A stretch of 64,000 bases of DNA from Sphingomonas sp. C3-2 (GTDB lineage: Bacteria > Pseudomonadota > Alphaproteobacteria > Sphingomonadales > Sphingomonadaceae): contig NZ_CP130322.1 in assembly GCF_033025475.1 (NCBI RefSeq), positions 2,609,001-2,673,000 on the forward strand. Reading direction: 5' to 3'. The notes under the pieces were generated by a model. The model was not told the DNA's origin and did not search any database. It was given only the letters and a program-made list of their open reading frames with translations. Shown here in pieces: positions 56,938-64,000 of this stretch (position 1 is its first letter; every line of letters starts with the position of its first letter). The translations under genes were made by a program, and so were the position numbers.

Positions 56938-57753
56938 GTGTTCCATCCGTTTCGCGTTTTGGTGACATCGCTGCCCGAACGGCTGCGCGACCGGCTGGGT
57001 GAGCGCGCGGCGGGGATTGCGCTGACCATCCTCGTCGAGATCCTGCTCGTCATGGCGCTGCTCACCATCGTGCCGCAGTTCAACCGCCAGCGCGAGGTGG
57101 AGATGAGCGTTTTCAGCATCGAGGCGCAGCCCGATCAGCCGCCGTCGCCCGAGCCCGAGGAAGCCGCCGCCGAGCCGCCCGCGCAACCCAAGGCCGAGGC
57201 TGAGAAGCCCGCCGAAAAGCCGCCGCAGCCAAAGCCCGTTCCCCCCGAGCCCGAGCCCGAGCCCGCGCCGGTGGCGGAGCCGCCGCCGCTTCCCATCATC
57301 CCGCTCAACCGCCAGCAAATGGCCACCGCCAATATTGCACGCCCGGCCCCGCAGGCGCCCGCAACCCCCGCCGCGCCCGCCGCGTCTGCGATGATGGGCC
57401 CGGTCAACAAGGGGCGTTCGGACGATACGCAGCGCGTGGGCACCGCGCCCAATGGCCAGCCGCTTTATGCCGCCGCCTGGTACCGCGAGCCTTTTGACGA
57501 CGAACTGCGCGGCTATCTTTCCACCGCACGCGGCCCCGGCTGGGGGCTGATCGCGTGCCGCACCGTGGCGCAGTTCCGCGTCGAGGACTGCGTGGCGGTG
57601 GGCGAATATCCCGAAGGATCGAACATCGCGCGCGCGGTATTGGCCGCCGCCTGGCAATTCCGCGTCCGCCCGCCCCAGCGCGGCGGCCGGCCGATGACCG
57701 GCGAATGGGTGCGCATCCGCATCGATTACAATGTGCGCCGCGCGACCAATTAG
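56938..57753 (+). CDS. TonB-like single-pass membrane protein
   Basis: A 271-residue protein with TonB layout: a short cytoplasmic N-terminus, one membrane helix at about 24-46 (GIALTILVEILLVMALLTIV), a long Pro/Glu/Ala-rich periplasmic rod (about 63-160, many PEPEPEP and PAPQAP units) and a C-terminal domain of about 90 residues (AAWYREPFDDELRGYL onward, ending WVRIRIDYNV) like a TonB C-domain. GTG at 56938 is used because no ATG precedes the helix. No exbB/exbD or receptor gene is adjacent, so whether it energises transport or serves another role is open. Confidence 0.7.
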   Translation: MFHPFRVLVTSLPERLRDRLGERAAGIALTILVEILLVMALLTIVPQFNRQREVEMSVFSIEAQPDQPPSPEPEEAAAEPPAQPKAEAEKPAEKPPQPKPVPPEPEPEPAPVAEPPPLPIIPLNRQQMATANIARPAPQAPATPAAPAASAMMGPVNKGRSDDTQRVGTAPNGQPLYAAAWYREPFDDELRGYLSTARGPGWGLIACRTVAQFRVEDCVAVGEYPEGSNIARAVLAAAWQFRVRPPQRGGRPMTGEWVRIRIDYNVRRATN

Positions 57754-57779
57754 GGCGCGGCGGCCTTGCGGAACGGGGT

Positions 57780-58151
57780 TCAGGGCGCCGGCGCGATCCT
57801 GATCCCGACGATCCGGCCGTCCCGGATCGTGTAACGGCCGGTCAGGTTCAGGGTGATCGTCTCGCCCTTTGCGAGCGCCTGCCCCATGAAGTCTGGCACG
57901 TCGTCCCGCGCGGTGAGCTTGTCGACGATGCGCACGGTCATGCAATCGCCGTCTTGCGCGATCTCGACCGGTTCCATCTGGTCGACGAACAGGCCGATCA
58001 TATGCCGATAGGTCGCCAGATAGGCCGCCTTGCCTTCTTGCGTGCCCATGGCGGATTCCAGCACCACGGCATCGTCGATCAGCGCCCCGATCCGTTCGGC
58101 GTCTTGCGCATTATACGCCGCATAATAGGCGCGCATGATCTGTTCGGACAT
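57780..58151 (-). CDS. SnoaL/NTF2-like fold protein
   Basis: A 123-residue protein with the SnoaL-like pattern MRAYYAAYNAQDAERIGALIDDAVVLES, GKAAYLATYRHMIG and GRYTIRDGRIVGIRI. The NTF2-like fold includes isomerases, cyclases and many proteins of unknown use; no catalytic dyad can be assigned. ATG 58151 is chosen, with GGGATGGGAT ahead of it. It stands alone, divergent from the TbpB-like lipoprotein gene. Confidence 0.8.
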   Translation of the reverse strand: MSEQIMRAYYAAYNAQDAERIGALIDDAVVLESAMGTQEGKAAYLATYRHMIGLFVDQMEPVEIAQDGDCMTVRIVDKLTARDDVPDFMGQALAKGETITLNLTGRYTIRDGRIVGIRIAPAP

Positions 58152-58281
58152 ATCCCATCCCATTGCCTGATTTGGCGCGAGGATGGACGAGGGACCGGTT
58201 CCGGGCAAGCGGCCGTCGAATTTGATAATTGTCGCCGGATCTATTCCGGATTACGCAGCGGATAGGGGTAAAGGGGGGTAT

Positions 58282-59223
58282 ATGCTGGAGGTTCGGAATA
58301 TTTGTGCCATTGCGCCGTTCGCGCTGGTTGCCGCATGCGGTGGCGGAAGTGGTGGAGGAGGCGGTGTTGCCGTTATTCCCACCCCGCCAAGTGCGCAGGC
58401 CAACACCACGCTGACCGATATCCAGTACAGCGACACATTTGGCGGGTCGGCAGCCGAAACCAATTACCGCGTTTCGCGCGCGACGGGCGGGGCGTCGCTG
58501 CGTGGGCAGGCCACCACGATCAGCACTGATGGCGGTGCTGTGCGTTATGACGCGGCATCGCGCAGCTACACGCTGTCGGGCACCCCGAGCATGTATTCGG
58601 CTAGATTTGGCCCGGCGCACAAGGATGATGACCAGTCCAGCAATGTGCTGACCGTCTATCAGAAGGGGGAAGGCGGCCAGCAGGAAACGATGGTGCTTTT
58701 CAATCCGGGGGACGCAAACACCGAGTTGGCGCTGACCTATACCAGCTACGGCGCCTTTCAGAAGATCAATGGCGGCGTTGACAGCGTTGACGTGGACACC
58801 GCATTTTTCAGCTATGGGATCCGGACGACGGCGGCCCAGATGCCGCGTACCGGGCAGGCTTCGTACACCACCCGGATTGACGGCCAGTTCGGCGATGCAA
58901 CCGGCGTATATGCCTTGGGCGGGGATAGCCAGTTCACCGCAAATTTCTCTGCCGCCACATTCGCATTTTCAATGACGCCCATCGGGCAGCATGTGCAATC
59001 CGGCGCACGGAAATATTTCGGTAGGCAGGATATCAACGGCACGATCAAGTCGAGCATTGATGGCGGCCAGCTGTTCTTTGGCGATCACCGCACCGGCACC
59101 GGCTATGACAGTTCGGTCGATGGATATTTCTATGGCCCCGGAGCAGCGGAGATTGGCGGAGTATTCACGCTGACCGGCAAGGACGGGTTTGGCGTTGGCG
59201 CCGTTGTGGGCAAGAAAAACTAG
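58282..59223 (+). CDS. TbpB-like beta-barrel surface lipoprotein
   Basis: A 313-residue lipoprotein: lipobox LVAAC with Cys19 followed by a glycine-rich linker (GGGSGGGGG). The remainder is beta-rich with FFSYGIRTTAAQMPRTGQASYTTRIDGQ and the closing barrel segment SAATFAFSMTPIGQH... GVFTLTGKDGFGVGAVVG, the pattern of transferrin-binding protein B-type beta-barrel domains widespread in sphingomonads. AAAGGGGGG precedes ATG 58282. Surface display would need a Slam-type translocon, not seen here. Ligand is unknown. Its stop overlaps the convergent LysR gene by three bases. Confidence 0.83.
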   Translation: MLEVRNICAIAPFALVAACGGGSGGGGGVAVIPTPPSAQANTTLTDIQYSDTFGGSAAETNYRVSRATGGASLRGQATTISTDGGAVRYDAASRSYTLSGTPSMYSARFGPAHKDDDQSSNVLTVYQKGEGGQQETMVLFNPGDANTELALTYTSYGAFQKINGGVDSVDVDTAFFSYGIRTTAAQMPRTGQASYTTRIDGQFGDATGVYALGGDSQFTANFSAATFAFSMTPIGQHVQSGARKYFGRQDINGTIKSSIDGGQLFFGDHRTGTGYDSSVDGYFYGPGAAEIGGVFTLTGKDGFGVGAVVGKKN

Positions 59224-60167
59224 CCGCCAAGGGCGCAGGGCCCTTGCGCTTCCGCACCGTCGCCCAGCTGGGTGACGGTGTCGAGGAGGCGCAGAAGGGT
59301 GGGGGTTGTGTCCCCTTCGCGCCAGATGATCCCGGTTTCGAGGCGGGGCGCGTCGCCCGAGAGGGCGGCATAGCGCACGCCGGTGCGCGCGAGGTTTTGC
59401 AGCGAGGCGGGGACGAGCGCGATCCCCATGCCCGCCGAGACGAGGCTGATGATCGTCTGCATCTGGATGGCCTGCTGCGCGATCACCGGGGTCCCGCCGT
59501 GGCGCGCGTGATAGCCGGTGACGATATCGTGAAAGGCGGGCGCGATGTGGCGCGGGAAGATGATGAGCGGGGCGACGATGGCGGCCGCCGCCGAAAGGAT
59601 GCCAGTTGCCGGATCGAGCGCGAGCCGCCCGCTGTCGAGCCAGCTTTCGGGAAGTGCTGCGACGAGCGGTTCGCGCATCAGCCGGCGATAGGCGAGCCCG
59701 GCGGGGAGCGCACCCTCGGCCGGGGGTATGACGATGCCGGCATGGCCGCGCCCGGCCTGCAAGGCGCTGATCTGGATATCGCTTGTCGCCTCGGTGAGCG
59801 CGATTTCGACATCGGGGAAATGCGCGGCGTAACGCTGCACGAGCGTGGGGAGGATGTTGTAATCGGCGGTGCTGACGAAGGAGAGTTCGAGCCGGCCGGC
59901 CTTGCCCTCGGCCAGCTGGCGGACGAGCGCTGGAAGCGCATCGACCCTGGCGAGCGCCGAGCGGACCGCGCCGAGCCACTGTTCGCCCAGGGGGCTGAGC
60001 GCGACATGGCGCCGCGTGCGGAGGAAAAGCGGGGCGCCGATTTCGCGTTCGAGCGCAAGGATCGACTGGCTGAGCGGCGGCTGGGTCATCCCCAGACGTT
60101 CGGCGGCATGGCCGAAATGGAGCGTTTCGGCGACCGCGACGAAATGCCGGAACTGGCGAACGTCCAT
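59220..60167 (-). CDS. LysR-family transcriptional regulator
   Basis: A 315-residue LTTR. The winged HTH occupies residues 1-62 (FRHFVAVAETLHFGHAAERLGMTQPPLSQSILALEREIGAPLF), and the effector domain of type 2 periplasmic-binding fold follows from about 92. ATG 60167 (MDVRQF) is chosen over upstream in-frame codons. It is divergent from ilvD across 128 bases that contain an AT-rich tract (about 60200-60220), a likely site of LTTR binding. Control of ilvD is plausible but not shown. Confidence 0.92.
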   Translation of the reverse strand: MDVRQFRHFVAVAETLHFGHAAERLGMTQPPLSQSILALEREIGAPLFLRTRRHVALSPLGEQWLGAVRSALARVDALPALVRQLAEGKAGRLELSFVSTADYNILPTLVQRYAAHFPDVEIALTEATSDIQISALQAGRGHAGIVIPPAEGALPAGLAYRRLMREPLVAALPESWLDSGRLALDPATGILSAAAAIVAPLIIFPRHIAPAFHDIVTGYHARHGGTPVIAQQAIQMQTIISLVSAGMGIALVPASLQNLARTGVRYAALSGDAPRLETGIIWREGDTTPTLLRLLDTVTQLGDGAEAQGPCALGG

Positions 60168-60295
60168 CAACTTATATCCTGTGCGACCCAATAACCGCTG
60201 AATAATATATTTCACCGAATGACGGAAGCGCGCTAGTCAGGCAAAAAACAGGCGGCCGGAAACCGGCCTTTCGAGCAGTGGGAAGACACAGAGAC

Positions 60296-62146
60296 ATGCC
60301 TAGCTATCGTTCCAGAACGACCACCCATGGCCGCAACATGGCGGGCGCGCGCGGCCTTTGGCGCGCCACCGGCATGAAGGACGAGGATTTCGGCAAGCCG
60401 ATCATCGCGGTGGTCAACAGCTTTACCCAGTTCGTGCCCGGGCATGTCCATCTGAAGGATCTGGGCCAGCTGGTGGCGCGCGAGATCGAGGCGGCGGGCG
60501 GCGTTGCCAAGGAATTCAACACCATCGCGGTCGATGACGGGATCGCCATGGGGCATGACGGGATGCTCTATTCGCTGCCCAGCCGCGATCTGATTGCCGA
60601 CAGCGTCGAATATATGGCGAACGCGCACTGCGCCGACGCGCTGGTGTGCATTTCGAACTGCGACAAGATCACCCCGGGCATGCTGATGGCCGCGATGCGC
60701 CTCAACATCCCCGCCATCTTCGTGTCGGGCGGCCCGATGGAAGCGGGCAAGGCCGATATCCAGGGCAAGACGATCGCGCTCGATCTGGTCGATGCGATGG
60801 TGGCCGCCGCCGACGACAGCTATAGCGACGAAGACGTGAAGGTGATCGAGCGTTCGGCTTGCCCGACCTGTGGCAGCTGTTCGGGCATGTTCACCGCCAA
60901 TTCGATGAACTGCCTGACCGAAGCGCTGGGCCTGTCGTTGCCGGGCAATGGTTCGGTGCTGGCGACCCATGCCGACCGCAAGCAGCTGTTTCTGGAAGCG
61001 GGCCGCACGATCGTCAGCCTTGCCAAGCGCTGGTACGAGCAGGACGATGCCTCGGTTTTGCCGCGCTCGATCGCGAGCTTTGCCGCGTTCGAGAATGCGA
61101 TGAGCCTCGATATCGCGATGGGCGGATCGACCAACACGGTGCTCCACCTGCTCGCCGCCGCGCATGAAGGCGGGGTGGAGTTTACCATGGGCGATATCGA
61201 CCGCCTGTCGCGCCGCGTGCCGTGCCTGAGCAAGGTGGCCCCGGCCAAGCAGGACGTGCATATGGAAGACGTCCACCGCGCCGGCGGGATCATGGCGATC
61301 CTTGGCCAGCTGGACCGCGCCGGGCTGATCGACACCAGCCTGCCCACCGTGCACGCGCCGACGCTGGGCGATGCGCTGAACCATTGGGACATCAGCCGCA
61401 CCGACAGCGCCGAAGTGCACGAATTCTTCAAGGCCGCCCCCGGCGGGGTGCGGACCACCGAAGCCTTCAGCACCGCCAATCGCTGGAAGGAACTGGACCT
61501 TGACCGCGAGGGCGGGGTGATCCGTTCGGCCGAGCACCCGTTTTCGAAGGATGGCGGGCTGGCCGTGCTGTCGGGCAATTTGGCGCCCGAAGGCTGCATC
61601 GTGAAGACCGCAGGCGTGGACGATTCCATCCTCGTCTTTCACGGCAAGGCGCGTGTTTATGAAAGCCAGGACGCCGCAGTGGCCGGTATCCTCGGCAACC
61701 AGGTGGAAGCGGGCGACGTTGTCGTCATCCGTTATGAAGGGCCGAAGGGCGGGCCGGGCATGCAGGAAATGCTCTACCCGACCAGCTATCTGAAATCGAA
61801 GGGGCTGGGCAAGGCGTGCGCGCTGATCACCGATGGCCGCTTTTCGGGTGGCACCTCGGGCCTGTCGATCGGCCATGTTTCCCCCGAAGCAGCCGAAGGC
61901 GGCCTGATTGCGCTGGTCGAGACGGGTGATCCGATCCTGATCGATATTCCCAACCGTTCGATCAAGCTCGACCTTAGCGACGACGTGCTGGCAGCGCGCC
62001 GCGCCGAGATGGAGGCGCGCGGCGCCAAGGCGTGGAAGCCGTTCGGCCGCAAGCGCAATGTTTCGCCCGCGCTGCGCGCTTATGCCGCGATGACCACCAA
62101 CGCCGCGCGCGGCGCGGTGCGCGATGTGAGCCAGCTCGAAGGCTGA
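60296..62146 (+). CDS. ilvD: Dihydroxy-acid dehydratase
   Basis: A 616-residue enzyme of the same length as E. coli IlvD. Iron-sulfur cysteines lie in [15 protein letters not shown] and [41 protein letters not shown] and [21 protein letters not shown] are family signatures. It dehydrates 2,3-dihydroxy-isovalerate and -methylvalerate in valine/isoleucine synthesis. GGGAAGACACAGAG precedes ATG 60296. It ends at a strong bidirectional terminator. Confidence 0.97.
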   Translation: MPSYRSRTTTHGRNMAGARGLWRATGMKDEDFGKPIIAVVNSFTQFVPGHVHLKDLGQLVAREIEAAGGVAKEFNTIAVDDGIAMGHDGMLYSLPSRDLIADSVEYMANAHCADALVCISNCDKITPGMLMAAMRLNIPAIFVSGGPMEAGKADIQGKTIALDLVDAMVAAADDSYSDEDVKVIERSACPTCGSCSGMFTANSMNCLTEALGLSLPGNGSVLATHADRKQLFLEAGRTIVSLAKRWYEQDDASVLPRSIASFAAFENAMSLDIAMGGSTNTVLHLLAAAHEGGVEFTMGDIDRLSRRVPCLSKVAPAKQDVHMEDVHRAGGIMAILGQLDRAGLIDTSLPTVHAPTLGDALNHWDISRTDSAEVHEFFKAAPGGVRTTEAFSTANRWKELDLDREGGVIRSAEHPFSKDGGLAVLSGNLAPEGCIVKTAGVDDSILVFHGKARVYESQDAAVAGILGNQVEAGDVVVIRYEGPKGGPGMQEMLYPTSYLKSKGLGKACALITDGRFSGGTSGLSIGHVSPEAAEGGLIALVETGDPILIDIPNRSIKLDLSDDVLAARRAEMEARGAKAWKPFGRKRNVSPALRAYAAMTTNAARGAVRDVSQLEG

Positions 62147-62193
62147 GCCGGACCGAATGGGGCGGGGCGCAGGGCCCCGCCGCCGGATAAAAG

Positions 62194-62229
62194 AAAACCC
62201 ATCGGCGTAAGGGCGCGCCGATGGGTTTT
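62194..62229. terminator. Strong bidirectional terminator between ilvD and copC-like gene
   Basis: AAAACCCATCGGCG (62194-62207) pairs perfectly with CGCCGATGGGTTTT (62216-62229). A-run on one side and T-run on the other make it work for both convergent genes. Confidence 0.9.
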
Positions 62230-62267
62230 CCATTGTGGCGCCAGGGGGACCGGCGCCGGGGGACGTG

Positions 62268-62651
62268 TTACTTTGCGGTGAAGCCGATCTGGCCCTGTGC
62301 GCGGCCCGAGGCGGCGGCCGCCGTCCACTTCACCTCATAGGTGCCCGCGGGGAGCGCGCGGGTGAAGGTGGCGATCAGCGTCTTGCCATCGGGCGAGACC
62401 GAGGTTTTGAAACCCGCCATCTTCATCGGCGCGTGATTGGCCATGCCGGGCATGCCGGTCATCACCACGCTCATCCCCGAACCCTGGGGCGTGATCTTTT
62501 CATTGAACGCCAGCGCGATGCGCGTCGTCTTGGCGGCCGGCGCGCCCGCTGCCGGCTGTGCCGAGACGAGCTTGGGCTGGGCGGCGGCCGGGGCGGCGAG
62601 CGCCGCGCCGCCGGCGAGCGCCGCGGCCACGAGGATATGCGCAAATTTCAT
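62268..62651 (-). CDS. CopC/YobA-like periplasmic protein lacking the canonical Cu(II) histidines
   Basis: A 127-residue protein: signal peptide (to APAAA, residue 24), then a CopC-type Ig fold recognised from PKLVSAQPAAGA, TTRIALAFNEKITP and the C-terminal LPAGTYEVKWTAAAASGRAQGQIGF. In CopC the mature N-terminal His and a His in the DGH segment bind Cu(II); here they are Gln-Pro and Gly-Arg. A Met-rich stretch, MTGMPGMANHAPMKM (residues 65-79), could still bind Cu(I). It is close to a metal-sensing operon on the other strand. Confidence 0.85.
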   Translation of the reverse strand: MKFAHILVAAALAGGAALAAPAAAQPKLVSAQPAAGAPAAKTTRIALAFNEKITPQGSGMSVVMTGMPGMANHAPMKMAGFKTSVSPDGKTLIATFTRALPAGTYEVKWTAAAASGRAQGQIGFTAK

Positions 62652-62775
62652 CAGCTACTCCTTACACTATAGACGGGATACGCAGCGGGCGGGCGCTCCC
62701 CTCAATTTCATTCGGGGCGGATGAGGGATTTCGCCGGGGCTTGCGTATTGCAAATGATGCATGGGAAAAGGACGC

Positions 62776-63054
62776 ATGACTGATATCGACGCCATGCTGG
62801 GCCGCCTGCGCGAACGCCCCGTTCATCCGGAGCTGGATGCGATCGACGCCGCCGTGATGGACACGCTGGCCGAACGCGCGCGCGAACGCTCGGAATCGCT
62901 GGGCGCACGCGGGCTGAGCATGGCCGCTATCGTTGCGCTGATCATCGGCGTGGCGGGATCGGCGGTGCCCGGAACCCCGGTGCGCGCGGCATCGATATCG
63001 CCCTTTGGCGCATCGCCCATATTGGCCCCCTCGACGCTGCTTGGCGAGAATTGA
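62776..63054 (+). CDS. CnrY-like membrane anti-sigma factor (candidate)
   Basis: A 92-residue protein with a charged cytoplasmic N-terminus (1-45, likely helical), one membrane helix at about 47-64 and a short periplasmic tail. Size, topology and place before a CnrX-like sensor and an ECF sigma gene match CnrY (95 residues), which holds CnrH inactive through its N-terminal helices. Direct sequence similarity is too weak to assert alone. AAAGGA lies just upstream of ATG 62776. Its TGA overlaps the next ATG (TGATG). Confidence 0.7.
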   Translation: MTDIDAMLGRLRERPVHPELDAIDAAVMDTLAERARERSESLGARGLSMAAIVALIIGVAGSAVPGTPVRAASISPFGASPILAPSTLLGEN

Positions 63055-63494
63055 TGCGCAGTTCGAAATATGTGCTTGTCGTTGCGCTGATTGCCTTTGT
63101 TGCGGCGATTGCGGGCGTGGTGGTGGGCCGCGCGGTGGTGGTGCCCGAACGCCCGGTCGAGAATGAACTGCACGAATTGCTGCACGACGAGCTGACGCTC
63201 GACCGCGCGCAGCAGGCGCAGATCGAGGAAATCGAGAAGCGGTTCGCCGTGCGCCGTCGCGCGCTGGAGCTGGAGCTGCGCGCCGATAATGCGCGGCTGG
63301 CCGAGGCGATCGAGGCCGAACATGGCTATGGCCCCAAGGTGGCCGCCGCGATCGACCGTTCGCACACCGCGATGGGCGCGCTGCAGAAGGAAACGCTGGA
63401 GCATATCTTTGCGATGCGCCAGGTGCTGCGCCCCGATCAGGCCGCGCGGTTCGACGCCGCCGTCGTGCGGGCGCTGACGGCCAAGGACAAGTGA
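63054..63494 (+). CDS. CnrX-type periplasmic metal sensor
   Basis: A 146-residue protein with an N-terminal membrane helix at 6-30 and a helical-hairpin periplasmic domain. The metal ligands of CnrX (His42, His46, Glu63, His119, Met123) have counterparts at His40, His44 (HELLHDEL), Glu61, His117 and Met121 (HIFAM), all shifted by two. CnrX senses Ni/Co in Cupriavidus through Met coordination and signals to CnrY. The frame overlaps both neighbours (TGATG and GTGA). Which metal is sensed here is not established. Confidence 0.88.
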   Translation: MRSSKYVLVVALIAFVAAIAGVVVGRAVVVPERPVENELHELLHDELTLDRAQQAQIEEIEKRFAVRRRALELELRADNARLAEAIEAEHGYGPKVAAAIDRSHTAMGALQKETLEHIFAMRQVLRPDQAARFDAAVVRALTAKDK

Positions 63495-64000
63495 CCCCCG
63501 ATACCGACGCGCACAGATATGGCGACTGCACCGACGGCGAACTGGCGGCGCTTGCGCTGGCGGGCAGGCAGGCGGCGTACCGCGAGCTGATGGAGCGGCA
63601 CCGGGCGTTCGTTTACCGGCTGGTGCGCGGCAGCACGGGTGACGAGGACGAGGCGCTGGACGTGACGCAGACAAGCTTCATCGCCGCCTTTTCGGCGCTG
63701 GCGCGTTATGACGGCGAGCGCCCCTTTCGGCTGTGGATCGCGCGGATCGCGCTGAACAAATGCCATGACTGGGCCCGGCGGCGGATGGTGCGCCGGTTCC
63801 TGACCTTTGCTGCGCCGATGGGCGAGGCCGAACAGGTGGCCGACAGCGCGGTGCCGATCGACCGGGCGATGGCAGACCGGCAGGAACTGGCACGCGTGAA
63901 CCGCGCGATCGCCGAGCTTTCGCCCGCGCTGAAGGAGCCGCTGTTGCTGCGCACGGTGGAGGGGCTGAGCCAGGCGGAAACCGCGCAGATCCTGGGGATC
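63491..64000 (+). CDS. ECF sigma factor (CnrH-like), truncated by window end
   Basis: The first 170 residues of an RNA polymerase sigma factor. Region 2 is shown by YRLVRGSTGDEDEALDVTQTSFIAAFSALARYDGERPFRLWIARIALNKC and region 4 begins at LARVNRAIAELSPALKEPLLLRTVEGLSQAETAQILGI, where the window stops. GTG at 63491 overlaps the sensor stop (GTGA), so it is coupled to the CnrX-like gene. It probably drives metal-efflux genes to the right of the window. Confidence 0.92.
   Translation, partial: MTPDTDAHRYGDCTDGELAALALAGRQAAYRELMERHRAFVYRLVRGSTGDEDEALDVTQTSFIAAFSALARYDGERPFRLWIARIALNKCHDWARRRMVRRFLTFAAPMGEAEQVADSAVPIDRAMADRQELARVNRAIAELSPALKEPLLLRTVEGLSQAETAQILGI

Noticed and set aside
62194-62229. 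Mobile-element inverted repeat
   Set aside because: The perfect repeat is flanked by A- and T-runs and lies between two convergent stops, which fits a terminator; no transposase is near.

Overview
The window is high-GC, tightly packed chromosomal DNA that reads as an alphaproteobacterium of the order Sphingomonadales. The evidence is protein style and gene set: many acyl-CoA dehydrogenases, an EstB-type esterase, a DUF3297 protein, a TbpB-like barrel lipoprotein, an autotransporter protease, spinster-like MFS and GPH carriers, and branched-chain 2-oxoacid dehydrogenase. Many genes overlap by ATGA, GTGA or TGATG, so most sit in translationally coupled operons. I saw no tRNA, rRNA, CRISPR array, transposase or prophage gene.

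1-5.4 kb: end of an ABC-F gene, then a reactive-sulfur island. A leftward operon (1-Cys peroxiredoxin, ArsR-family regulator, membrane-anchored TlpA thioredoxin) diverges from a rightward operon (persulfide dioxygenase, DUF442/PTP-like domain fused to sulfide:quinone oxidoreductase, TauE exporter). A 30-bp near-perfect dyad lies between them. 5.4-17.7 kb: housekeeping and stress genes (XpaC/TelA pair, BASS symporter, TypA/BipA, a secreted Tyr/Arg-rich protein after a run of three hairpins, an acetyltransferase, DUF350, a trypsin-like protease, DUF3297, a CHAP protein, a lipoprotein M1 peptidase, BenE).

17.7-46.1 kb: a catabolic region rich in CoA chemistry. A long leftward operon (about 30.0 to 17.7 kb) carries two transporters, two SDRs, the two halves of an ACAD10/ACAD11-type system (kinase-like APH protein and acyl-CoA dehydrogenase) as separate genes around an alcohol dehydrogenase, an EstB-like esterase, a FadB/FadJ-type enzyme and a GST. 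This composition suggests catabolism of 4-hydroxy acids or lactones. Rightward are a PimC/PimD-like heteromeric dehydrogenase pair, a third ACAD and an SDR. Then come two thioesterases, an acyl-CoA synthetase, a crotonase with an altered active site, outer-membrane phospholipase A, a thioesterase/HSD10-like/thiolase operon, a nitroreductase, an LCAD-like dehydrogenase, an FAH-family hydrolase and glutaryl-CoA dehydrogenase. The same TTGACG-N4-CGTCAA palindrome sits at two divergent promoters 13.7 kb apart and may tie part of this region into one regulon.

46.7-64 kb: M3 peptidase, serine-protease autotransporter, bkd E1alpha/E1beta/E2 operon without E3, a TonB-like protein, a TbpB-like lipoprotein, LysR divergent from ilvD, a CopC-like protein lacking the usual copper histidines, and at the right edge a three-gene operon with the architecture and metal ligands of Cupriavidus cnrYXH (anti-sigma, periplasmic metal sensor, ECF sigma factor, the last cut by the window end).
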